This document shows positions 51,606 through 62,805 of a stretch of 64,000 bases of DNA, piece by piece; within the stretch, counting starts at the first letter, position 1, and every line of letters starts with the position of its first letter. Below the pieces are notes generated by a model. It did not search any database, was not told where the DNA came from, and worked only from the letters and a program-made list of their open reading frames with translations. The stretch is from Hydractinia symbiolongicarpus. Its lineage: Eukaryota; Cnidaria; Hydrozoa; Anthoathecata; Hydractiniidae. Where the stretch lies: the NCBI RefSeq assembly GCF_029227915.1, contig NC_079885.1, positions 1,736,001 to 1,800,000 on the forward strand. The letters are read 5' to 3'. The position numbers and the translations under genes are program-made.

Positions 51606-52013
51606 ATGTTGGTTTATGAAAAATGTATTATACCTTTATGCTATAAGCACTCCATTGGATTTGTAACACATTACACTAAGTGTCCTCCGTATGACACAGT
51701 TTACCCTTTACTAAGTCTTAACCTGGACAGAGACTTTACGTCTTCCGGCTCCAAGCGAATATTACTTCTGGCTATACTTTCCAAAATTTTGTTATTTCAT
51801 GAAAGAAACCTGAAAATCTACAAATATTTATTTATGAAAAACAGGTTTCTGTTCAATAAAAGAAACCTGAACATTTGCAGGAATTTATTTATGAAATATA
51901 GGTTTCTGTTTGTCGTGACAACATATTTAACCAACATGCAATGCCTTGCACACCTAACTAGCTATATACTCAAGTCTTTACTGCTCACTGTTATGGGAGG
52001 TCCAAATTGTTAG
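51606..52013 (+). other. Open frame of 135 codons, unrecognised, doubtful gene
   Basis: The longest ATG-initiated frame in the insert. I recognise no family. The first half has scattered Cys and Tyr; the middle has two 19-residue repeats ending in LFMKNRFLF and LFMKYRFLF; the end has no motif. The repeats come from a 57-bp DNA duplication that keeps the frame because 57 is divisible by 3. The rich Leu/Phe/Tyr/Lys content is what AT-rich random DNA gives. There is no clear Kozak context, splice evidence or neighbouring gene. It may be a chance frame, or an exon of an unrecognised gene. Confidence 0.12.
51801..51914 (+). repeat. 57-bp tandem duplication with internal dyads
   Basis: Unit 1 (51,801-51,857) and unit 2 (51,858-51,914) share AAGAAACCTGAA, ATTTATTTATGAAA and AGGTTTCTGTT in order. 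In each unit AGAAACCT near the start is complementary to AGGTTTCT near the end, so each can fold as a stem-loop and the pair can form a larger structure. Confidence 0.78.
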
Positions 52014-52539
52014 CAAGTACCTATCTTTATTTAAAATGACAGAATGCCTTGAAAAATCTTTTGTATAGCTAGCCTCATAAAACTAATATATTTAGCTCTT
52101 GTACTTTATCACTTAAATATTTAATAATAAATGTGCCCCTGAAGTGCTGGCATGGTATTAGCTAGGTAGCTTAAAATCACAAAATAAATATTATCCAGAT
52201 GTGACCATCCCTCATCATCAGACATCAGAAAGGCGTTTCTGTTCTTTACTTCTCATTCTGGGGTACCTCAAATTCTTGTAAATCCAATGAAAAAAAATTA
52301 CTAAGACTTCCTCTCCTTTCCCTTGCACGACTTATGGCATTTCTCAGCATGTCTTCAGTTCGAAGCCACGATTCCTTAGCTTCCAACTGCGTCTCGTTCA
52401 CAAGTTTCAGCGCTAGCCAATGTGATGGACAACGTCGAGGAACCCTGGGTAACTTTGAAAAAATGTGGTTCTGCCTTATGATTTTCAGATTTTTGCTGCT
52501 GATATCAGCATATTTTAGCCCTTGAGTGCCACACCTCCG
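52014..52539. other. Unique DNA, right part of the insert
   Basis: No recognised gene. A 63-codon ATG frame (52,334-52,525) is Ser-rich and then ends in a hydrophobic Phe/Leu stretch; no family is recognised. GTTCGAAGCC near 52,358 resembles an RNA polymerase III B box but has no matching A box at usable distance. Short AGCTAGGTAGCT-like palindromes occur near 52,160. Confidence 0.5.
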
Positions 52540-52561
52540 TATATATAGGAGTTAATTATCT
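52540..52561 (-). repeat. Right terminal inverted repeat
   Basis: Read on the - strand this end begins AGATAATTAACTC and continues into TATATATA, matching the left end at 18 of 22 positions. On the + strand it reads TATATATAGGAGTTAATTAT then CT, next to the right TTAA. Confidence 0.68.
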
Positions 52562-52565
52562 TTAA
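52562..52565. repeat. Target-site duplication, right copy (TTAA)
   Basis: TTAA at the point where the interrupted monomer resumes as TTAATCGCCGGC. It pairs with 47,231-47,234. Confidence 0.75.
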
Positions 52566-52617
52566 TCGCCGGCAAACGAAAACCCGCGATTTCCCGCAAA
52601 CCCCGGGCTTCGCCCGT

Positions 52618-54041
52618 ATAGTCAAAAGTATACAAAGAAAGTACCCAGGGAGTAAACTCATTTCCCTAACGATTTTTTAAATTACTTTTTCACCACTAAA
52701 ACGCATGAGACTTGTAGTTTTCAAAAATGTTTTCATTTTTGATGAGACGCTGAATAAAAGCAGTTTAATCGCCGGCAAACGAAAACCTGCGATTTCCCTA
52801 AATCCCGGACTCGGCCCGTATAGTCAAAAGTATACAAAGAAAGTACCCAGGGAGCAAACTCATTTCCGGAACGATTTTTTAAATTATTTTTTCACCACTA
52901 AAACGCATGAGACTTGTAGTTTTCAAAAATGTTTTCATTTTTGATGAGACGCTTAATGAAAGAGGTTTAATCGCCGGCAAACGAAATCCCGCGTTTTCCC
53001 GTAAATCCGGGGCTTGGCCCGTATAGTCGAATGTATACAAAGAAAGTACCCAGGGAGTAAACTCATTTCCCGAACGATTTTTTAATTTTTTTTTTCACCA
53101 CTAAAACGCATGAGACTTGTAGTTTTCAAAAATGTTTTCATTTTTGATGAGACGCTTAATGAAAGAGGTTTAATCGCCGGAAAACGAAAACCCGCGATTT
53201 CCCGTAAATCCCGGGCTTGACCCGTATAGTCGAATGTATACAAAGAAAGTACCATGTGAGTAAACTCATTTCCAGAACGATTTTTTAAATTATTTTTTCA
53301 CCACTAAAACGCATAAGACTTGTAGTTTTTAAAAATGTTTTCATTTTTGATGAGACACTGAATAAAAAAAGTTTAATCGCCGGCAAACGAAAACCCGCGA
53401 TTTCCCGTAAATCCCGGGCTTGGCCCGTATAGTCAAAATTATAAAAAGAAAGTACCCAGGGAGTAAACTCATTTCCCGAACGATTTTTTAAATTATTTTT
53501 TCACCACTAAAACGCATAAGACTTGTAGTTTTTAAAAATGTTTTCATTTTTGATGAGACGCTGAATAAAAGAAGTTTAATCGCCGGCAAACGAAAACCCG
53601 CGATTTTCCGTAAATCCCGGCTTGGCCAGTATAGTCAAAAGTATACAAAGAAAGTACCCAGGGAGTAAACTCATTTCCCTAACGATTTTTTAAATTACTT
53701 TTTCACCACTAAAACGCATGAGACTTGTAGTTTTCAAAAATGTTTTCATTTTTGATGAGACGCTGAATAAAAGCAGTTTAATCGCCGGCAAACGAAAACC
53801 TGCGATTTCCCTAAATCCCGGACTCGGCCCGTATAGTCAAAAGTATACAAAGAAAGTACCCAGGGAGCAAACTCATTTCCGGAACGATTTTTTAAATTAT
53901 TTTTTCACCACTAAAACGCATGAGACTTGTAGTTTTCAAAAATGTTTTCATTTTTGATGAGACGCTTAATGAAAGAGGTTTAATCGCCGGCAAACGAAAT
54001 CCCGCGTTTTCCCGTAAATCCGGGGCTTGGCCCGTATAGTC
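52618..54041 (-). repeat. Tandem 5-monomer duplication, period 1,013 bp
   Basis: Next to the insert, a block with TTCCCTAACG, then GCAGTTTAATCG, then GGGAGCAAACTCATTTCCGG recurs at +1,013 (52,663 and 53,676). About 1.4 copies are present. The shared GAGCAAACTC and CCTAACG variants tie it to the empty-site paralogue near 37,600. Confidence 0.78.
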
Positions 54042-57000
54042 AAAAGTATACAAAGAAAGTACCCAGGGAGTAAACTCATTTCCCGAACGATTTTTTAAAT
54101 TACTTTTTTACCACTAAAACGCATGAGACTTGTAGTTTTTAAAAATGTTTTCATTTTTGATGAGACGCTGAATAAAAGAACTTTAATCGCCGGCAAACGA
54201 AAACCTGCGATTTCCCGTAAATCCTGGACTCGGCCCGTATAGTCAAAAGTATACAAAGAAAGTACCCAGGGAGTAAACTCATTTTCAGAACGATTTTTTA
54301 AATTATTTTTTCACCACTAAAACGCATAAGACTTGTAGTTTTTAAAAATGTTTTCATTTTTGATGAGACCCTGAATAAAAGAAGTTTAATCGCCGGCAAA
54401 CGAAAACCCGCGATTTCCCGCAAATCCCGGCTTGGCCCGTATAGTCAACAGTATACCAAGAAAGTACCCAGGGAGTAAACTCATTTCCCGAACGATTTTT
54501 TAAATTATTTTTTCACCACTAAAAGGCATGAGACTTGTAGTTTACAAAAATATTTTCATTTTTGATGAGACGCTGAATAAAAGCAGTTTAATCGCCGGCA
54601 AACGAAAACCCGCGATTTCCCGTAAATCCCGAGCTTGGCCCGTATAGTCAAAAGTATACAAAGAAAGTACCCAGGGAGTAAACTCATTTCCAGAACGATT
54701 TTTTATATTAATTTTTTACCACTAAACGCATGAGACTTGTAGTTTTCAAAAATATTTTCATATTTGATGGGACGCTGAATAAAAGAAGTTTAATCGCCGG
54801 CAAACGAAAATCCGCGATTTCCCGTAAATCCCGGACTCGGCCCGTATAGTCAAAAGTATACAAAGAAAGTACCCAGGGAGTAAAGTCATTTCCCAAAGGA
54901 TTTTTTAAATTATTTTTTCACCACTAAAACGCATGAGACTTATAGTTTTCAAAAATGTTTTCATTTTTGATAAGACGCTTAATGAAAGAGGTTTAATCGC
55001 CGGCAAACGAAAACCTGCGATTTCCCTAAATCCCGGACTCGGCCCGTATAATCAAAAGTATAAAAAGAAAGTACCCAGGAGTAAACTCATTTCCAGAACG
55101 ATTTTTTAAAATACTTTTTCACCACTAAAACGCATGAGACTTGTAGTTTTTAAAAATGTTTTCATTTTTGATGAGACGCTGAATAAAAGAAGTTTAATCG
55201 CCGGCAAACGAAAACCTGCGATTTCCCGTAAATCCTGGACTCGGCCCGTATATTCAAAAGTATACAAAGAAAGTACCCATGGAGTAAACTCATTTTCCAA
55301 ACGATTTTTTAAATTATTATTTCACCACTAAACGCATGAGTCTTGTAGTTTTCAAAAATATTTTCATATTTGATGGGACGCTGAATAAAAGAAGTTTAAT
55401 CGCCGGCAAACGAAAATCCGCGATTTCCCGTAAATCCCGGACTCGGCCCGTATAGTCAAAAGTATACAAAGAAAGTACCCAGGGAGTAAACTCATTTCCC
55501 GAACGATTTTTTAAATTATTTTTTCACCACTAAAACGCATGAGACTTGTAGTTTTCAAAAATGTTTTCATTTTTGATAAGACGCTTAATGAAAGAGGTTT
55601 AATCGCCGGCAAACGAAATCCCGCGTTTTCCCGTAAATCCGGGGCTTGGCCCGTATAGTCGAATGTATACAAAGAAAGTACCCAGGGAGTAAACTCATTT
55701 CCCGAACGATTTTTTATATTATTTTTTTACCACTAAACGCATGAGACTTGTAGTTTTCAAAAATAGTTTCATATTTGATGGGACGCTGAATAAAAGAAGT
55801 TTAATCGCCGGCAAACGAAAATCCGCGATTTCCCGTAAATCCCGGACTCGGCCCGTTTAGTCAAAAGTATACAAAGAAAGTACCCAGGGAGTAAACTCAT
55901 TTCCCGAACGATTTTTTAAATTATTTTTTCACCACTAAAACGCATGAGACTTGTAGTTTTCAAAAATGTTTTCATTTTTGATGAGACGCTTAATGAAAGA
56001 GGTTTAATCGCCGGCAAACGAAATCCCGCGTTTTCCCGAAAATCCGGGGCTTGGCCCGTATAGTCAAAAGTATACAAATAAAGTACCCAGGGAGTAAACT
56101 CATTTCCCGAACGGTTTTTTAAATTACTTTTTCACCACTAAAACGCACGAGACTTGTAGTTTTCAAAAATATTTTCATTTTTGATGAGACGCTGAATAAA
56201 AGCAGTTTAATCGCCGGCAAACGAAAACCTGCGATTTCCCTAAATCCCGGACTCGGCCCGTATAGTCAAAAGTGTAGAAAGAAAGTACCCAGGGAGTAAA
56301 CTCATTTCCAGAACGATTTTTTAAATTATTTTTTCACCACTAAAACGCATAAGACTTGTAGTTTTCAAAAATGTTTTCATTTTTGATGAGAAGCTGAATA
56401 AAAGAAGTTTAATCGCCGGCAAACGAAAACCCGCGATTTCCCCTAAATCCCGGGCTTGGCCCGTATAGTCAAAAGTATACAAAGAAAGTACCCAGGGAGT
56501 AAACTCATTTCCCGAACGATTTTTTATATTATTTTTTTACCACTAAACGCATGAGTCTTGTAGTTTTCAAAAATATTTTCATATTTGATGGGACGCTGAA
56601 TAAAAGAAGTTTAATCGCCGGCAAACGAAAATCCGCGATTTCCCGTAAATCCCGGACTCGGCCCGTATAGTCAAAAGTATACAAAGAAAGTACCCAGGGA
56701 GTAAATTCATTTCCCGAACGATTTTTTAAATTATTTTTTCACCACTAAAACGCATGAGACTTGTACTTTTCAAAAATGTTTTCATTTTTGATAAGACGCT
56801 TAATGAAATAGGTTTAATCGCCGGCAAACGAAATGCCGCGTTTTCCCGTAAATCCGGGGCTTGGCCCGTATAGTCGAATGTATACAAAGAAAGTACCCAG
56901 GGAGTAAACTCATTTCCCGAACGATTTTTTATATTATTTTTTTACCACTAAAACGCATGAGACTTGTAGTTTTCAAAAATGTTTTCATTTTTGATGAGAC

Positions 57001-57970
57001 GCTTAATGAAAGAGGTTTAATCGCCGGCAAACGAAATCCCGCGTTTTCCCGAAAATCCGGGGCTTGGCCCGTATTGTCGAAAGTATACAAAGAAAGTACC
57101 CAGGGAGTAAACTCATTTCCCGAACGATTTTTTAAATTTTTTTTTCACCACTAAAACGCATGAGACTTGTAGTTTTCAAAAATGTTTTCATTTTTGATGA
57201 GACGCTGAATAAAAGCAGTTTAATCGCCGGAAAACGAAAACCGGCGATTTCCCGTAAATCCCGGGCTTGGCACGTATAGTCAAATGTATACAAAGAAAGT
57301 ACCCTGTGAGTAAACTCATTTCCAGAACGATTTTTTAAATTATTTTTTCACCACTAAAACGCATAAGACTTGTAGTTTTTAAAAATGTTTTCATTTTTGA
57401 TGAGACGTTAAATAAAAGAAGTTTAATCGCCGGCAAACTAAAACCCGCGATTTCCCGTAAATCCCGGCTTCGCCCGTATAGTCAAAAGTATACATAGAAA
57501 GTACCCAGGGAGTAAACTCAATTCCCGAACGTTTTTTTAATTATTTTTTCACCACTAAAACGGATGAGACTTGTAGTTTTTAAAAATGTTTTCATTTTCG
57601 ATGAGACGCTGAATAAAAGAAGTTTAATCGCCGGCAAACGAAAACCCGCGATTTCCCGTAAATCCCGGGCTTGGCCCGTATAGTCAAAAGTATACAAAGA
57701 AAGTACCCAGGGAGTAAACTCATTTCCCGAACGATTTTTTATATTATTTTTTTACCACTAAACGCATGAGTCTTGTAGTTTTCAAAAATATTTTCATATT
57801 TGATGGGACGCTGAATAAAAGAAGTTTAATCGCCGGCAAACGAAAATCCGCGATTTCCCGTAAATCCCGGACTCGGCCCGTATAGTCAAAAGTATACAAA
57901 GAAAGTACCCAGGGAGTGAACTCATTTCCCGAACGATTTTTTAAATTATTTTTTCACCACTAAAACGCAT

Positions 57971-57995
57971 GAGACTTGTAGTTAGACGCTTAATG
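57971..57995 (-). repeat. Monomer with 25-bp hairpin deletion, copy 1
   Basis: GACTTGTAGTT is joined directly to AGACGCTTAATG at 57,983/57,984. Full-length monomers have 25 more bases here, namely both arms and the loop of the AT hairpin plus three flanking bases. Confidence 0.9.
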
Positions 57996-59565
57996 AAAGA
58001 GGTTTAATCGCCGGCAAACGAAATCCCGCGTTTTCCCGTAAATCCGGGGCTTTGCCCGTATAGTCGAATGTATACAAAGAAAGCACCCAGGGAGTAAACT
58101 CATTTGCCGAACGATTTTTTAAATTTTTTTTTCACCACTAAAACGCATGAGATTTGTAGTTTTCAAAAATGTTTTCATTTTTGATGAGACGCTGAATAAA
58201 AGCAGTTTAATCGCCGGAAAACGAAAACCGGCGATTTCCCGTAAATCCCGGGCTTGGCACGTATAGTCAAATGTATACAAAGAAAGTACCCTGTGAGTAA
58301 ACTCATTTCCAGAACGATTTTTTAAATTATTTTTTCACCACTAAAACGCATAAGACTTGTAGTTTTTAAAAATGTTTTCATTTTTGATGAGACGTTAAAT
58401 AAAAGAAGTTTAATCGCCGGCAAACTAAAACCCGCGATTTCCCGTAAATCCCGGCTTCGCCCGTATAGTCAAAAGTATACATAGAAAGTACCCAGGGAGT
58501 AAACTCAATTCCCGAACGATTTTTTAAATTATTTTTTCACCACTAAAACGCATGAGACTTGTACTTTTCAAAAACGTTTTCATTTTTGATGAGACGCTTA
58601 ATAAAAGAGGTTTAATCGCCGGCAAACGAAATACCGCGTTTTCCCGTAAATCCGGGCTTGGCCCGTATAGTCGAATGTATACAAAGAAAGTACCTAGGGA
58701 GTAAACTCATTTCCCGAACGATTTTTTAAATTTTTTTTTCGCCACTAAAACGCATGAGACTTGTAGTTTTTAAAAATGTTTTCATTTTCGATGAGACGCT
58801 GAATAAAAGAAGTTTAATCGCCGGCAAACGAAAACCCGCGATTTCCCGTAAATCCCGGGCTTGGCCCGTATAGTCAAAAGTATACAAAGAAAGTACCCTG
58901 TGAGTAAACTCATTTCCAGAACGATTTTTTAAATTATTTTTTCACCACTAAAACGCATAAGACTTGTAGTTTTTAAAAATGTTTTCATTTTTGATGAGAC
59001 GCTGAATAAAAGAAGTTTAATCGCCGGCAAACTAAAACCCGCGATTTCCCGTAAATCCCGGCTTCGCCCGTATAGTCAAAAGTATACATAGAAAGTACCC
59101 AGGGAGTAAACTCAATTCCCGAACGTTTTTTTAATTATTTTTTCACCACTAAAACGCATGAGACTTGTAGTTTTTAAAAATGTTTTCATTTTCGATGAGA
59201 CGCTGAATAAAAGAAGTTTAATCGCCGGCAAACGAAAACCCGCGATTTCCCGTAAATCCCGGGCTTGGCCCGTATAGTCAAAAGTATACAAAGAAAGTAC
59301 CCAGGGAGTAAACTCATTTCCCGAACGATTTTTTATATTATTTTTTTACCACTAAACGCATGAGTCTTGTAGTTTTCAAAAATATTTTCATATTTGATGG
59401 GACGCTGAATAAAAGAAGTTTAATCGCCGGCAAACGAAAATCCGCGATTTCCCGTAAATCCCGGACTCGGCCCGTATAGTCAAAAGTATACAAAGAAAGT
59501 ACCCAGGGAGTGAACTCATTTCCCGAACGATTTTTTAAATTATTTTTTCACCACTAAAACGCATG

Positions 59566-59590
59566 AGACTTGTAGTTAGACGCTTAATGA
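59566..59590 (-). repeat. Monomer with 25-bp hairpin deletion, copy 2
   Basis: Same junction, GTAGTT then AGACGCTTAATG, at 59,577/59,578, 1,594 bp from copy 1. The flanks share GGGAGTGAACTC upstream with copy 1, so it descends from the same event. Confidence 0.9.
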
Positions 59591-62500
59591 AAGAGGTTTA
59601 ATCGCCGGCAAACGAAATCCCGCGTTTTCCCGTAAATCCGGGGCTTGGCCCGTATAGTCGAATGTATACAAAGAAAGCACCCAGGGAGTAAACTCATTTG
59701 CCGAACGATTTTTTAAATTTTTTTTTCACCACTAAAACGCATGAGATTTGTAGTTTTCAAAAATGTTTTCATTTTTGATGAGACGCTGAATAAAAGCAGT
59801 TTAATCGCCGGAAAACGAAAACCGGCGATTTCCCGTAAATCCCGGGCTTGGCACGTATAGTCAAATGTATACAAAGAAAGTACCCTGTGAGTAAACTCAT
59901 TTCCAGAACGATTTTTTAAATTATTTTTTCAACACTAAAACGCATAAGACTTGTAGTTTTTAAAAATGTTTTCATTTTTGATGAGACGTTAAATAAAAGA
60001 AGTTTAATCGCCGGCAAACTAAAACCCGCGATTTCCCGTAAATCCCGGCTTCGCCCGTATAGTCAAAAGTATACATAGAAAGTACCCAGGGAGTAAACTC
60101 AATTCCCGAACGATTTTTTAAATTATTTTTTCACCACTAAAACGCATGAGACTTGTAGTTTTTAAAAATGTTTTCATTTTCGATGAGACGCTGAATAAAA
60201 GAAGTTTAATCGCCGGCAAACGAAAACCCGCGATTTCCCGTAAATCCCGGGCTTGGCCCGTATAGTCAAAAGTATACAAAGAAAGTACCCAGGGAGTAAA
60301 CTCATTTCCCGAACGATTTTTTAAATTATTTTTTCACTACTAAAACGCATGAGACTTGTAGTTTTCAAAAATGTTTTCATTTTTGATGAGACGCTGAATA
60401 AAAGAAGTTTAATCGCCGGCAAACGAAAACCCGCGATTTCCCGTAAATCCCGGGCTTCGCCCGTATAGTCAAAAGTATACAAAGAAAGTACCCAGGGAGT
60501 AAACTCATTTGCCGAACGATTTTTTAAATTACTTTTTCACCACTAAAACGCATGAGACTTGTACTTTTCAAAAACGTTTTCATTTTTGATGAGACGCTTA
60601 ATAAAAGAGGTTTAATCGCCGGCAAACGAAATACCGCGTTTTCCCGTAAATCCGGGCTTGGCCCGTATAGTCGAATGTATACAAAGAAAGTACCTAGGGA
60701 GTAAACTCATTTCCCGAACGATTTTTTAAATTTTTTTTTCGCCACTAAAACGCATGAGACTTGTAGTTTTTAAAAATGTTTTCATTTTCGATGAGACGCT
60801 GAATAAAAGAAGTTTAATCGCCGGCAAACGAAAACCCGCGATTTCCCGTAAATCCCGGGCTTGGCCCGTATAGTCAAAAGTATACAAAGAAAGTACCCTG
60901 TGAGTAAACTCATTTCCAGAACGATTTTTTAAATTATTTTTTCACCACTAAAACGCATAAGACTTGTAGTTTTTAAAAATGTTTTCATTTTTGATGAGAC
61001 GCTGAATAAAAGAAGTTTAATCGCCGGCAAACGAAAACCCGCGATTTCCCGTAAATCCCGGCTTGGCCCGTATAGTCAAAAGTATGCATAGAAAGTACCC
61101 AGGGAGTAAACTCATTTCCCGAACGATTTTTAAATTATTTTTTCACCACTAAAACGCATGAGACTTGTAGTTTTTAAAAATGTTTTCATTTTCGATGAGA
61201 CGCTGAATAAAAGAAGTTTAATCGCCGGCAAAAGAAAACCCGCGATTTCCCGTAAATCCCGGGCTTGGCCCGTATAGTCAAAAGTATACAAAGAAAGTAC
61301 CCAGGGAGTAAACTCATTTCCCAAACGATTATTTAAATTATTATTTCACCACTGAAACGCATAAGACTTGTAGTTTTCAAGAATGTTTTCATTTTTAATG
61401 AGACGCTGAATAAAAGCAATTTAATTGCCGGCAAAGAAAACCCGCGATTTCCCGTAAATCCCGGGCTTGGCACGTATAGTCGAATGTATACAAAGAAAGT
61501 ACCCTGTGAGTAAACTCATTTCCAGAACGATTTTTTAAATTATTTTTTCACTACTAAAACGCATAAGACTTGTAGTTTTTAAAATTGTTTTCATTATGGA
61601 TGAGACGCTGAATGAAAGAAGTTTAAACGCCGGCAAACGAAAATCCGCGATTTCCCGTAAATCCCGGACTCGGCCCGTATAGTCGAATGTATACAAAGAA
61701 AGTACCCAGGGAGTAAACTCTTTTCCCGAACGATTTTTTAAATTTTTTTTTCACCACTAAAACGCATGAGACTTGTAGTTTTCAAAAATGTTTTCATTTT
61801 TGATGAGACGCTGAATAAAAGAAGTTTAATCGCCGGCAAACGAAAACCCGCGATTTCCCGTAAATCCCGGGCTTCGCCCGTATAGTCAAAAGTATACAAA
61901 GAAAGTACCCAGGGAGTAAACTCATTTCCCGAACGATTTTTTAAATTATTTTTTCACCACTAAAACGCATGAGACTTGTACTTTTCAAAAACGTTTTCAT
62001 TTTTGATGAGACGCTTAATAAAAGAGGTTTAATCGCCGGCAAACGAAATACCGCGTTTTCCCGTAAATCCGGGCTTGGCCCGTATAGTCGAATGTATACA
62101 AAGAAAGTACCTAGGGAGTAAACTCATTTCCCGAACGATTTTTTAAATTTTTTTTTCGCCACTAAAACGCATGAGACTTGTAGTTTTTAAAAATGTTTTC
62201 ATTTTCGATGAGACGCTGAATAAAAGAAGTTTAATCGCCGGCAAACGAAAACCCGCGATTTCCCGTAAATCCCGGGCTTGGCCCGTATAGTCAAAAGTAT
62301 ACAAAGAAAGTACCCAGGGAGTAAACTCATTTCCCAAACGATTATTTAAATTATTATTTCACCACTGAAACGCATAAGACTTGTAGTTTTCAAGAATGTT
62401 TTCATTTTTAATGAGACGCTGAATAAAAGCAATTTAATCGCCGGTAAAGAAAACCCGCGATTTCCCGTAAATCCCGGGCTTGGCACGTATAGTCGAATGT

Positions 62501-62780
62501 ATACAAAGAAAGTACCCTGTGAGTAAACTCATTTCCAGAACGATTTTTTAAATTATTTTTTCACTACTAAAACGCATAAGACTTGTAGTTTTTAAAATTG
62601 TTTTCATTATGGATGAGACGCTGAATAAAAGAAGTTTAATCGCCGGCAAACGAAAATCCGCGATTTCCCGTAAATCCCGGACTCGGCCCGTATAGTCAAA
62701 AGTATACAAAGAAAGTACCCAGGGAGTGAACTCATTTCCCGAACGATTTTTTAAATTATTTTTTCACCACTAAAACGCAT

Positions 62781-62805
62781 GAGACTTGTAGTTAGACGCT
62801 TAATG
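62781..62805 (-). repeat. Monomer with 25-bp hairpin deletion, copy 3
   Basis: Same junction at 62,793/62,794, again preceded by a monomer with GGGAGTGAACTC, so it belongs to the same duplicated block as copies 1 and 2. Confidence 0.9.

Larger units (their letters stand above)
47235..52561. mobile_element. Candidate TTAA-type non-autonomous DNA transposon (5.3 kb)
   Basis: A 5,327-bp AT-rich segment, unrelated to the satellite, interrupts one - strand monomer. The monomer reads GAATAAAAGAAGTTTAA up to the left edge and resumes as TTAATCGCCGGC at the right edge, with only TTAA repeated. The ends form imperfect inverted repeats (left AGACAATTAATTC, right on the other strand AGATAATTAACTC). TTAA duplication is known for the piggyBac and Kolobok superfamilies, but the termini match neither clearly: piggyBac ends usually begin CCY. 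No open frame exceeds 135 codons and I recognise no transposase, so the element would be non-autonomous, degraded or carrying captured DNA. The alternative, captured unique genomic DNA, is less likely given the exact phase and the empty-site paralogue. Confidence 0.72.

Noticed and set aside
52334-52370. tRNA or tRNA-derived SINE around GTTCGAAGCC
   Set aside because: Only a B-box-like string is present. No A box lies at the usual 30-60 bp upstream, and the flanks do not fold as a cloverleaf.
47235-52561. Retrotransposon origin for the insert
   Set aside because: There are no long terminal repeats, no 3' poly(A) or tailed end at the junction, no reverse-transcriptase-like frame, and the target duplication is only TTAA.
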